NCBI GenBank assembly: GCA_900317325.1
Contig: ONGE01000018.1
Location: 1-63,221 of the forward strand
Source: an uncultured Prevotellaceae bacterium
GTDB taxonomy: Bacteria > Bacteroidota > Bacteroidia > Bacteroidales > Muribaculaceae
Length of the DNA stretch: 63,221 nucleotides
Reading direction: 5' to 3'
The position numbers were made by a program, and so were the translations under genes. A model generated the notes under the pieces. It did not search any database and was not told where the DNA came from. It was given only the letters and a program-made list of their open reading frames with translations. This document shows, in pieces, positions 17,512 to 25,628 of this stretch. Positions within the stretch are counted from its first letter, which is position 1. Each line of letters starts with the position of its first letter.

Positions 17512-17553
17512 CGAGAACCGGGGGACAGGTAGCCTCCGGTTCTCGGTTTTTTT
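17512..17553 (+). terminator. Rho-independent terminator
   Basis: CGAGAACCGG (17512-17521) pairs perfectly with CCGGTTCTCG (17536-17545) and is followed by a T run (17547-17553). It probably ends transcripts of the lipoprotein gene at 16404. Confidence 0.85.
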
Positions 17554-17649
17554 CGGGGCTGGAAGTGAGGTTGGTGGCCGAAAGTGTAAAAAAAATAGAC
17601 AAATTGATGTCTAATAATTAGACAAACGGCATTTTTGTCATAAAAATGT

Positions 17650-17681
17650 TTGTCAGATGGATGGGACTGCTTTAATTTTGT
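17650..17681 (+). promoter_or_regulatory. Promoter of the second micropeptide
   Basis: TTG (17650-17652), a 20-nt spacer and TAATTTTG (17673-17680). The ATG at 17758 lies 77 nt downstream. A well-formed promoter aimed at this small frame supports its expression. Confidence 0.75.
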
Positions 17682-17757
17682 AACAGCGAAACGGAAATCA
17701 GGCTTTTCCGATACCGCTAGACAACAAAACAAATAACAACTCAAAATTTAATTCATT

Positions 17758-17847
17758 ATGGAACCGCAATTATGTATCGTAACCATCACGGCGATTGCCA
17801 TCGCAGTCATCAGTATCATCTCGTCGGTGGTTTTGTCGCTGTTTTGA
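17758..17847 (+). CDS. 29-residue hydrophobic micropeptide, copy 2
   Basis: A frame of 29 codons (MEPQLCIV at the start, SSVVLSLF at the end) consisting of one predicted membrane helix. It is a clear relative of the 28-residue frame at 10969: both begin ME-x-Q, share T-x-T-A-x-A-I-A and S-x-I-x-S-x(2)-L-S, and differ mainly by Ile/Val/Ala exchanges. It has its own promoter and lies 110 nt upstream of a small membrane protein gene. Function unknown. Confidence 0.65.
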   Translation: MEPQLCIVTITAIAIAVISIISSVVLSLF

Positions 17848-17957
17848 GCAGCGAAGGCAGCAGTGAGGAAGACTCGCCATCGAGCCGTTTCACTCGATGT
17901 AAGGAATACTGAATTATAATCTAAACATCTGTCCAACTCCCAAACTAACGAGATGTC

Positions 17958-18380
17958 ATGACTGATAACAAGAGACATATCGTGTCAATGGGACTGTTTT
18001 TCGTCACATTGATATTAGTAGCCCTGGACGTATGGAACACCTTCGGGCATGCACCCGAAGCCCTCGCCAAGTGTGAGGTGTTCTTTAATCGGCTCATCTT
18101 CGTGCTGATTCTGAGCAACGCAGCCCTTGAATACTTCAACGGGCAGGTCAGCCGATTCACTCGCAACGGACTCATAGCAGGATGTTTGCTGGTATTTATC
18201 AGTGCATTCGGCGGTTTTGTCTTGAAATCCCTCATGGATAACCCCGCTCACGACGCGAATCATTTGTTCAACACGTTGAATGATGTCAATACGGCTATTT
18301 TCTATATCGGATTAATTTGGTATGCCCTGATGATCGTGAGAAGCAACAACGAAAAAAAGCAACAGGAAATAAAGAGTTAG
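17958..18380 (+). CDS. Hypothetical four-helix membrane protein
   Basis: A 140-aa protein with hydrophobic segments at about residues 9-27, 44-60, 72-90 and 108-126 and a charged C-terminal tail (SNNEKKQQEIKS). The family is not recognised. Probably co-transcribed with the micpropeptide frame upstream (17758) and ended by the terminator below. Confidence 0.7.
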   Translation: MTDNKRHIVSMGLFFVTLILVALDVWNTFGHAPEALAKCEVFFNRLIFVLILSNAALEYFNGQVSRFTRNGLIAGCLLVFISAFGGFVLKSLMDNPAHDANHLFNTLNDVNTAIFYIGLIWYALMIVRSNNEKKQQEIKS

Positions 18381-18403
18381 GAGAAAAGAAATCCCTGTAA
18401 AAT

Positions 18404-18457
18404 ATTGCCTCGGCTGTCATTGTCCAAGAAGGATTAATGACAGCCGGGGCAATTTTT
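18404..18457 (+). terminator. Strong rho-independent terminator
   Basis: A 17-bp stem (18404-18420 with 18437-18453, one wobble pair) is followed by TTTTTCTTG and a longer T run. Confidence 0.88.
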
Positions 18458-18575
18458 CTTGATTTTTTTTGTAGTTTTTTGCCCCTAAAGTGCATCTAAG
18501 GGACAAAAGCAGTTATCATTGTGAACATGCAGTTGTCAACCAATGACTGAAAACAGAAACTAAATACAATACATT

Positions 18576-19490
18576 ATGGCTTATTTAGACATCAACAACG
18601 TGGTGAAACGCTATGAGGGGCATACCGCCCTGGCAGGCGTTTCGATGCAGGTTGAGCAGGGCTGCATCTACGGCTTGCTGGGTCCTAACGGCGCCGGCAA
18701 GAGCACCCTGATCCGCATCATCAACCGCATCCTCGCTGCCGACGAGGGCACAGTGCTGCTCAACGGCAAGAAGATGACCGATGCCGACATTACCCACATC
18801 GGCTATCTGCCTGAGGAGCGCGGCCTGTACAAGAAAATGAAGGTGGGCGACCACATCGTGTATCTGGGTCGCCTCAAAGGCATGACCAAGGCCGATGCCG
18901 TGGCGTCGATGCACTGGTGGCTCGACCGTTTTGACCTGAAGGAGTGGGAAAACAAGAAGGTGGAGAACCTGTCGAAGGGTATGCAACAGAAGGTGCAGTT
19001 CATCGGCACCGTCATCCACCGCCCGCCGCTGTTGATCTTCGACGAGCCGTTCTCGGGCTTCGACCCGGTGAACGCCGAGCAACTGAAGGTCGAGATCCTG
19101 GCCCTTCGCGACCAGGGCAGTACCATCCTGTTCTCGACCCACAACATGTCTTCGGTCGAGGAGGTGTGCCAGCAGATCACCCTGCTGAACCATGCCCAGG
19201 TGGTGCTCACCGGCAGCGTTGCCCAGGTGAAGCAGCAGCACAAGAAGAACATCATCGCGGTGCAGACGCCCGACAAGATCGAGGCGAACGCCTCGCTGTT
19301 CAGCCTGTTGCCTCCTGACCCCATCAAGAAAGACGACATACGCATCAAGCTTGCCGAGGGCGTGCAGGTGCGTGATGCCATCGCCTGGCTCAACGAGCAC
19401 TACCGTCTGACGGGCTTCACCGAGGTGTTGCCCAGCATGAACGAGATATTTATCGAGACCGTTAAATCCAATAATACTGAACAACAATGA
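18576..19490 (+). CDS. ABC transporter ATP-binding protein (NatA-like)
   Basis: A 304-aa ATPase with Walker A GPNGAGKST (36-44), signature LSKGM (132-136), Walker B LLIFDEP (152-158) and the STHN switch region. The extended C-terminal domain of about 80 residues (DUF4162 type) is typical of NatA/CcmA-like exporters of the ABC-2 class. The stop overlaps the permease start by 4 bp. Confidence 0.92.
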   Translation: MAYLDINNVVKRYEGHTALAGVSMQVEQGCIYGLLGPNGAGKSTLIRIINRILAADEGTVLLNGKKMTDADITHIGYLPEERGLYKKMKVGDHIVYLGRLKGMTKADAVASMHWWLDRFDLKEWENKKVENLSKGMQQKVQFIGTVIHRPPLLIFDEPFSGFDPVNAEQLKVEILALRDQGSTILFSTHNMSSVEEVCQQITLLNHAQVVLTGSVAQVKQQHKKNIIAVQTPDKIEANASLFSLLPPDPIKKDDIRIKLAEGVQVRDAIAWLNEHYRLTGFTEVLPSMNEIFIETVKSNNTEQQ

Positions 19491-20788
19491 ATAAGCTTCG
19501 CCTCATCATCGCCCGTGAATATATGTCGATTGTCGGGCGCAAGTCATTCATATTGATGACATTGGGTATGCCGCTGCTGATTTTCATCATCGGAGCCGTT
19601 CCCATGTTACTTGGCTACCTCAATGATAAGGGCAGCGACGTGCAAATGATTTCGGTTGTTGACGAAACCGGACGCTATGGCAGCGCGCTGCACAGCGACG
19701 AGATGTACAATTTTGTGATCGAGAAAGACCTCACCGTGTCTAACGCCCGCGATTTCTACAGCAAGGCCGAAGACGGCATCGACGCCATGGTCATCATCCC
19801 GCGCGACGTGGACAGCACGGGTACGGTCGATATCTTGAGTAAAGGTACCATCACGCCAGCGCTGGTAACGACGGTGCGCAGCACCCTTGCCGACACCATC
19901 GAGAGTGCCCACCTCGCATCGATGGGCATTCCCAACCTGCAACAGATGGTCGACAAGGCCCACGTCGATGTTGACGTGCGCTCCATCAAGTTGAGTGAAG
20001 AGGGAGAAAAGGAATCTTCGACCGATCTCGCCATGGGTCTGGGTCTGGTTCTGTCGCTGTTCACCTATATGTTTGTGCTCATGTATGGCGCTATGATCAT
20101 GAACAGCGTCATCGAGGAGAAGACCAACCGCATTGTCGAGGTGATCGTGAGCAGTTGCCGACCTTTCCAGCTGATGTTAGGCAAAATCATCGGTGTGGGC
20201 CTCGTTGGCCTGACCCAGATGGCCATCTGGCTTGCGCTCTTTGTTATCGTCGGCATAATTGCAGGTGGCGCTCTGGGCATCAGTGGAATGGGCTCGCCTG
20301 AGGCGATGGCTGCAGCAGGCGCTGCTGCCGATACGGGAGTCATGGATGGCATCATGAAGGAGCTGTACTCGATCAATTTCTTGCCCATCATCCTCTATTT
20401 CATCCTCTACTTCCTGGGTGGTTATCTCCTGTATAGCTCGCTGTTCGCGGGTTTAGGCTCGGCTGTGGATCAGCCCAGCGACTCGTCACAGTTCATGACG
20501 CCCGTGATGCTGATTATGATCATTGCCCTGTATGCCGGTATGTTCTGCATGGAGAATCCATCGGGGCCCACGGCGGTGTGGTGTTCCATCATTCCGTTCA
20601 CCTCGCCTGTGGTGATGATGGTGAGGTTGCCGTTCGGCGTGCCCGCTTGGCAGATGCTGCTGAGTTTGGTTCTGCTGTTCGGTACGGCCCTGGGCATCAC
20701 GTGGATTGCCGCCCGCATCTATCGCCGCGGCATCCTGCATTACGGCAAGAAGGCCTCTTTCGGCGACCTGTTCAAGTGGATCAAGTAA
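19487..20788 (+). CDS. ABC-2 family transporter permease (NatB-like)
   Basis: A 433-aa membrane protein with one N-terminal helix (about 22-42), a large extracytoplasmic domain (about 43-185) and a C-terminal group of five or six helices (about 187-420). The conserved VIEEKTNRIVEVIVSS motif lies just after the second helix. This is the ABC-2/NatB layout. Coupled to the ATPase by an ATGA overlap; substrate unknown (the family includes sodium and drug exporters). Confidence 0.9.
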   Translation: MNKLRLIIAREYMSIVGRKSFILMTLGMPLLIFIIGAVPMLLGYLNDKGSDVQMISVVDETGRYGSALHSDEMYNFVIEKDLTVSNARDFYSKAEDGIDAMVIIPRDVDSTGTVDILSKGTITPALVTTVRSTLADTIESAHLASMGIPNLQQMVDKAHVDVDVRSIKLSEEGEKESSTDLAMGLGLVLSLFTYMFVLMYGAMIMNSVIEEKTNRIVEVIVSSCRPFQLMLGKIIGVGLVGLTQMAIWLALFVIVGIIAGGALGISGMGSPEAMAAAGAAADTGVMDGIMKELYSINFLPIILYFILYFLGGYLLYSSLFAGLGSAVDQPSDSSQFMTPVMLIMIIALYAGMFCMENPSGPTAVWCSIIPFTSPVVMMVRLPFGVPAWQMLLSLVLLFGTALGITWIAARIYRRGILHYGKKASFGDLFKWIK

Positions 20789-20838
20789 GCGGGCGCCAGC
20801 GCCCGCTGGTTAAGGGTTAAAGGTTAAGGGTTAAAGGG
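20789..20838. repeat. Hairpin followed by GGTTAA(A/G) heptamer-like array
   Basis: GCGGGCG (20789-20795) pairs with CGCCCGC (20800-20806) immediately after the permease stop. It is followed by four tandem GGTTAA-type units (about 20808-20836). A related array lies at 55526. Confidence 0.7.
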
Positions 20839-20892
20839 GCATCCGCGTACTTAGGGACTCGCTTTGGCCTTGATGGAATTATTGAAACTAAA

Positions 20893-21345
20893 ATGAGAAT
20901 TGTGATACAACGAGTGACCGAGGCTTCGGTCACCATCGACGGACAAGTGCACAGCACCATCGGCCCCGGGCTGATGGTGCTGGTGGGCGTCCGTGAGGGC
21001 GACACTATGGATGACATGCGCTGGCTGGCGCAGAAGACGGTGAACCTGCGCATCTTTGACGACGAGCAGGGAGTGATGAACCGCAGCATCATCGATGCGG
21101 GAGGAGAGGTACTGGCCGTGAGCCAGTTCACCCTCAACGCCTCGACCAAGAAGGGCAACCGCCCCAGCTATATCCATGCTGCTGGCCACGACCTGGCCGT
21201 GCCGCTGTATGAGGCCTACTGCGACGAATTGGCCGCCTTGCTGGGCAAGCCGACCAAGAAGGGCGTGTTCGGCGCCGAGATGCAGGTGGCGCTCGTCAAC
21301 GACGGCCCCGTGACTATCATCATCGACTCCCGCCTCAAGGAGTAG
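20893..21345 (+). CDS. dtd: D-aminoacyl-tRNA deacylase
   Basis: A 150-aa cytosolic proofreading enzyme that hydrolyses D-amino acids (and glycine) from mischarged tRNAs. Diagnostic motifs are the SQFTL loop followed by STKKGNRPSY (about 77-94) and the NDGPVT cross-subunit Gly-Pro motif near the C-terminus (about 137-142). The length is normal for the family. Confidence 0.95.
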   Translation: MRIVIQRVTEASVTIDGQVHSTIGPGLMVLVGVREGDTMDDMRWLAQKTVNLRIFDDEQGVMNRSIIDAGGEVLAVSQFTLNASTKKGNRPSYIHAAGHDLAVPLYEAYCDELAALLGKPTKKGVFGAEMQVALVNDGPVTIIIDSRLKE

Positions 21346-21404
21346 TCTGAGAGCTATAATCGGTCTTGCGGCCGAGAAATCTATATAAAAAACTGTTGAG
21401 GCAG

Positions 21405-21520
21405 CCCCTGCGGGGCTAATGCGAACCTTTAGTTCGGCGAAGCCAATTATGCGATTTCATCTAATTATTGCGAATAGTTTTTTTTTCGTGAAATCAGTCT
21501 AATTGGCGTAATTGGCATTA
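21405..21520. repeat. Interspersed CCCCTGCGGGG/TAATGCGAACC repeat
   Basis: It opens with CCCCTGCGGGG (21405-21415). The next about 40 nt are nearly identical to the copy at 17429, and it ends with TTCGTGAAATCAGTC and an AATTGGCGTAATTGGCATTA arm. It occupies part of the 335-bp gap 21346-21680, in which no gene is seen. Confidence 0.78.
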
Positions 21521-21538
21521 AAAAAGGCTTTCAACTTT

Positions 21539-21587
21539 AACTTCATGTATCGTTCCCTTGAGTTTTGAGGAAACGATACATGAAGTT
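21539..21587. terminator. 16-bp perfect hairpin, possible terminator
   Basis: AACTTCATGTATCGTT (21539-21554) pairs with AACGATACATGAAGTT (21572-21587), followed by GTTGCTTTT. The weak T run makes it a moderate terminator call for dtd. Confidence 0.6.
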
Positions 21588-21665
21588 GTTGCTTTTAATT
21601 CTGAATGTAAATCATCTTGGGATTGAAAAATATTCCGAAAAAACGCTTGCAAAGAAAAAAAACAT

Positions 21666-21674
21666 TATCTTTGC
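21666..21674 (+). promoter_or_regulatory. -7 box directly before the TPR-HTH regulator
   Basis: TATCTTTGC ends 6 nt before the ATG at 21681, with a second in-frame ATG at 21684. The transcript would be leaderless or nearly so. A TTG lies at 21647 but only 16 nt upstream, a sub-optimal spacing. Confidence 0.65.
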
Positions 21675-21680
21675 AATCGG

Positions 21681-23375
21681 ATGATGAAATACCTGATTCA
21701 TATCTGGCTTATAATCATGGTTCTGGCGAGTGTCCTCGCCAGTTGTAATCGTGTGCCTGACTATGACCGCCGCCTGGCGAGTGCCGACAGCCTGATGTAC
21801 ACTCAGTTCGATACGACGCTTGTGCGATTGACTTCCATCGATCCCAACTCGCTCAGTAAGAGCGCAGACCGTGCCTATTACTCCCTGTTGCTCACTCAGG
21901 CACGTTACATGAACTACATCCCTATCTCGGGCGACAGCAATGCCATCAACGCGTCGATCGACTTCTTTGAGCATCATAGAGCTGAGCATGAGAAGCTTGC
22001 GCGTGCCTATCTCTATAATGGCGCCCGGCTCGAGGAGGACGGCAAGCCCGATAGCGCCATGCTGTTCTACAAGAAAGCCGAGGCGACAGCCAGTGAGAAC
22101 GGAGATTACTTCAACAAGGGCTATTCCTTGCTGAGGATGAGCAAGTTGTACACCAGCCACAACGCCCTCGACGGTCGTGACCTCGAGAAGCTGGAGCAGG
22201 CCGTGGAATGCTTTGAGCGTGTCAAGGACACGACCTATCAGATCCTGTGCCTGAAGGAGTTAGGGGCCCTGTATCGTTCTCGCAATGCCGATGTCGCCGA
22301 GAATAAGCTCAAAGAGGCTATTTCGCTGGCCGAGGTCAAGAAGGATACCGGTAACCTGATCAGTTGCCACAATATCCTGGCCTATCTGTATTTCATGCAG
22401 GGGCAGAAAGATAAGTTCTATAACAAGATGGCCTACAGGCAATTGCAGCGCATCAAGCCCTTGGGCCTTTATGGCCTGAACGACAATGTGTATACAACAT
22501 TTGCCAACGTGTATGCCAGCCTGGGGATGCCGGATTCCGCTATGTGGTACCTGCAACTTGCGCAGCAAGGCCGGGAGAGGGATTCGACATATTTCAAGTC
22601 CAACAATTACCTGGAGCCGCTCAGTCTGATTGCAAAAGCCCGAGGCGAGGAGCTTAACTTCCTCAAACTCAGCCTTGAATGTGACAGCATCTCATTCTCG
22701 TCGTTCAACGACCCTGAGATTGTCAACATCATGTACGCCGAGTTGAGCTTTGACGAGCAATACAAGAACCAGCAAGATCAGGCCCGCCGTACCCGTAATT
22801 ACATCTTTTGGGCCATCGCTGCCGCAGTGATCCTGTCGCTGTTGCTGCTGGCGTTGCTGTTCTACCGCCGTTCGCACCACTACGACAAACTCGTGCTTGA
22901 GCTCAAGGACCGTTCCCAGAGTCAGAACAATGACCTGGCCGATTTGCAGGTCAACATCAACGAGCTGAAAATCAACGACGAACGCCTTAAGGGCTTTATC
23001 GCGTCGCACATGGGTATGTTGAGCGACATCATCGAGGCCTGTTACCACGAGCCCAACAACCGCATTGCCGAGAACATGAAGCGCATTGTCAAGTTCCAGG
23101 ACAGCAACCGTGACAACTGGGTCAAGCTGTATGACTACATCGACCTGGAGCATGACAACATCATGACGCGCACGCGCGAGAACTACCCCCAGCTCAACGA
23201 TCGCGAGTTGCTGCTGCTGGCCCTGACCTGCATGGGCTATTCCTATATCCACATCGCCATCATCATGGGTTACTCCAACGCCACCAGTGTGAGCGTGATC
23301 AAGCAGCGACTTGTCAAGAAGATGGGGCTGGACTGCTCGCTCAACGAGTACATCAAGCACAACGGAAAAGTGTAA
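21681..23375 (+). CDS. Membrane-anchored TPR regulator with C-terminal HTH
   Basis: A 564-aa protein. It has an N-terminal signal with a lipobox-like LASC (cysteine at 22), about 300 residues of tetratricopeptide-type helices (about 60-340), one membrane helix (about 373-393), a coiled-coil-like stretch (about 400-440) and a C-terminal helix-turn-helix region (about 500-560: LNDRELLLLALTCMGYS followed by ATSVSVIKQRLVKKMG), similar to LuxR-type HTH. This one-protein sensor/regulator architecture is common in Bacteroidetes. The TPR part would be periplasmic and the HTH cytoplasmic. No target is visible nearby. Either ATG (21681 or 21684) could be used. Confidence 0.8.
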   Translation: MMKYLIHIWLIIMVLASVLASCNRVPDYDRRLASADSLMYTQFDTTLVRLTSIDPNSLSKSADRAYYSLLLTQARYMNYIPISGDSNAINASIDFFEHHRAEHEKLARAYLYNGARLEEDGKPDSAMLFYKKAEATASENGDYFNKGYSLLRMSKLYTSHNALDGRDLEKLEQAVECFERVKDTTYQILCLKELGALYRSRNADVAENKLKEAISLAEVKKDTGNLISCHNILAYLYFMQGQKDKFYNKMAYRQLQRIKPLGLYGLNDNVYTTFANVYASLGMPDSAMWYLQLAQQGRERDSTYFKSNNYLEPLSLIAKARGEELNFLKLSLECDSISFSSFNDPEIVNIMYAELSFDEQYKNQQDQARRTRNYIFWAIAAAVILSLLLLALLFYRRSHHYDKLVLELKDRSQSQNNDLADLQVNINELKINDERLKGFIASHMGMLSDIIEACYHEPNNRIAENMKRIVKFQDSNRDNWVKLYDYIDLEHDNIMTRTRENYPQLNDRELLLLALTCMGYSYIHIAIIMGYSNATSVSVIKQRLVKKMGLDCSLNEYIKHNGKV

Positions 23376-23503
23376 ATTGACCGAAAAAAGTCAAAAATGG
23401 CCGTTTTCGGCACCAAAATTCGATGCCCCGAAACGTGTATTAAAAATATTTTTTTATCATCTTGATTTACAGAGAATTAAAATCCCCGTGTATTACGAAA
23501 AAA

Positions 23504-23536
23504 TTTGGTAATTTCAAATATTGGCTGTAATTTTGC
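23504..23536 (+). promoter_or_regulatory. Promoter of the DUF3244-like gene
   Basis: TTTG (23504-23507), a 20-nt spacer and TAATTTTGC (23528-23536), 47 nt before the ATG at 23584. Confidence 0.8.
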
Positions 23537-23583
23537 GTCGGAAATCTAAACATACTATCGTTGAATCTAAACATTTTGAAATT

Positions 23584-24036
23584 ATGAAACGTTATATTAT
23601 CGCTATACTCATCACCATCTGCGGCCTGACCGCGATGGCTCAAAATAGACCTGACATGACCCACCAGTCGACTGGTAGGGATCGCATTGAGGTGAAGCTT
23701 TATGCTGATCAACCCCAATTGGTCTATGACAACACGACGAACCAGATTGCTGTTTATGGCAACGAGAGTGAGTACTACAATGTGACGATTACATCGTCGT
23801 CGACTCTGCAAGTTGTCTTCAGTTCAATAATAAGCGGCGATTATGACATCATTGATGCCAGCATCATGTCCAGCGGGACATACTACCTGTCCTTGATGAG
23901 TTCACACGGCAACAGCTACCAGTGGACGTTTAATCAAGGTTTGCAAGGTGGAACAGGCTCATTCGGCATCGTTGATAGATTAGGCGACAGAATGAATTGG
24001 CTAAACGATTTCGGCCTGACGCCATATGACTTTTGA
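23584..24036 (+). CDS. Small secreted DUF3244-like protein
   Basis: A 150-aa exported protein with signal peptide MKRYIIAILITICGLTAMAQ; the ATG at 23584 is chosen for this reason, as the frame upstream crosses the promoter. The mature part is a single beta-sandwich-like domain (D-N-x-T-x-N-x-I-x-V-Y, then S-G-x-Y-x-L, then W-x-F-N-Q), matching the small Bacteroidetes DUF3244 type. Function unknown; probably cell surface or periplasm. Confidence 0.72.
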   Translation: MKRYIIAILITICGLTAMAQNRPDMTHQSTGRDRIEVKLYADQPQLVYDNTTNQIAVYGNESEYYNVTITSSSTLQVVFSSIISGDYDIIDASIMSSGTYYLSLMSSHGNSYQWTFNQGLQGGTGSFGIVDRLGDRMNWLNDFGLTPYDF

Positions 24037-24106
24037 GAGAAATGTTTAGATTTTAAATAATTAGGTATTCCTTAAATTGAGAGAAACACACATCATCCAA
24101 ACTGCT

Positions 24107-24140
24107 GCCCGCCACCATCCATGGCGGGCGGTTGTTTTTT
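24107..24140 (+). terminator. Rho-independent terminator
   Basis: GCCCGCCA (24107-24114) pairs with TGGCGGGC (24122-24129), followed by GGTTG and six T. Ends the DUF3244-like transcript. Confidence 0.85.
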
Positions 24141-24285
24141 AGTTAGATGATAGCAGCTGGCTTTCATTCAGTTGCTCGCATCACACGGGGTGCTCAGATG
24201 ACCGCCGTTCGGGCGTTTGGGACGGAGTGTTGATGGCATTTTGAGTTTTTAGGGGGGAGGTGGTGGGGTGTTGCGCTTTTTTTGT

Positions 24286-24294
24286 TAATTTTGC
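24286..24294 (+). promoter_or_regulatory. -7 box for the phosphatase pair
   Basis: TAATTTTGC, 35 nt before the ATG at 24330. No well-spaced -33 TTG is seen. Confidence 0.6.
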
Positions 24295-24329
24295 GAGTTG
24301 AACAAAACTAACCGATAGATACTACTGTC

Positions 24330-25628
24330 ATGAAAAGAATCATCGTTATCGTGTGCTTGGCGTTGGTGGGGGTGATGTCCCTCACGGCCGGTGTTCGCGA
24401 GGACTTCAAGGCGAACCCGAAGCTGAGCGCCAACAATTACCAGGCCTATCCTGTTGACGGTTTCCCGGCCATCACACCGGCTCCTGCAGGCTATGCGCCG
24501 TTTTTCATCAACCATTACGGTCGTCACGGCAGCCGCTGGCTGATCAACGACAAGAAGTACTCCTACCCGTTGCAGATGCTGGAAAAGGGGGAGCGGTACG
24601 GCAAACTTACCCGTCGCGGTCAGGAGGTGCTGGACACGCTTCGCCTGGTGTATGAAGCCAGTCATGGCCGCTTGGGCGAGTTGAGCGACCTGGGTCACGA
24701 ACAGCATCAGGGCATCGCACGCCGCATGTTCCAGAACTTCCCGCAGGTGTTTGTTGACGGTGCGCCGGTTATCGCCCGCTCGACGGTTGTGATTCGCTGC
24801 ATCCTGTCGATGCAGAACGAGGTCGACATGCTTGCCTCGCTGAATCCGCGGTTGAAGATCTCGACCGATGCCAGCCAGGCCACGATGTACTATATGAACT
24901 ACAGCGACAGCGTGGTGAAGCCGCTGCGGCAGAAGATGGCTCCCGTGCGCGATGAACTCATGAAGAAATGGCTGAAGCCCAAGGGCATGCTGAAGAAGCT
25001 CTTCAACGACCAGAAATTCGCCCGCGACAGTGTCAGCGACCCCTATCGGATGATGTTGTACTTGTTTGAGGTGTGCGGCAACATGCAGAGTCACCGCGTG
25101 TTTGAGGGCGTGAACTGGTATGACCTGTTCAGTGCCGACGATATTTACAGCGTGTGGCGCTACAATAACATGTACTGGTACATCAACTCGGGCGAGACGC
25201 CGTTGACGCAGTGCCGTGTGGACTATATGGAGGCCAACCTGCTACGCAACTTCATCGAGGATGCCGACCGCGCCATCACGGGCGACAACCAGTCGCCGGG
25301 CGCATCGCTGCGGTTTGGCCACGAGAGCGTGGTGCTGCCGCTGTGTTGCCTGATGGGCTTGAACGGAGCCGACTACCGCACGACCGACCTGGAGACGCTG
25401 GACCGGTACTGGCAGACGTACAAGATCTTCCCGATGGCCGCCAATATCCAGTTCGTGTACTTCCGCAAGGCTGGTAGTGACGATATCCTGATGTTGCCGT
25501 TGCTCAACGAGCGTGAGGCCACGCTGCCCGTCGAGACCGATGTCGCTCCCTATTACCACTGGAGCGACGTGCGCGACTACTTTATTGATAAACTTTCCCG
25601 TCAACCCATCATCCCGCCCACGAAATGA
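24330..25628 (+). CDS. Histidine-type phosphatase, exported (MINPP/acid phosphatase-like)
   Basis: A 432-aa protein with a signal peptide (residues 1-21). The catalytic RHG motif is HYGRHGSRW (about 64-72), where His forms the phosphohistidine, and a second motif GHESVVLP (about 330-337) supplies the proton donor region where classical acid phosphatases have HD. This points to the branch-2 histidine phosphatase clan that includes Bacteroides inositol-polyphosphate phosphatases. Substrate unknown; phosphate scavenging from phytate-like compounds is possible. The stop overlaps the next gene's start by 4 bp. Confidence 0.85.
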   Translation: MKRIIVIVCLALVGVMSLTAGVREDFKANPKLSANNYQAYPVDGFPAITPAPAGYAPFFINHYGRHGSRWLINDKKYSYPLQMLEKGERYGKLTRRGQEVLDTLRLVYEASHGRLGELSDLGHEQHQGIARRMFQNFPQVFVDGAPVIARSTVVIRCILSMQNEVDMLASLNPRLKISTDASQATMYYMNYSDSVVKPLRQKMAPVRDELMKKWLKPKGMLKKLFNDQKFARDSVSDPYRMMLYLFEVCGNMQSHRVFEGVNWYDLFSADDIYSVWRYNNMYWYINSGETPLTQCRVDYMEANLLRNFIEDADRAITGDNQSPGASLRFGHESVVLPLCCLMGLNGADYRTTDLETLDRYWQTYKIFPMAANIQFVYFRKAGSDDILMLPLLNEREATLPVETDVAPYYHWSDVRDYFIDKLSRQPIIPPTK

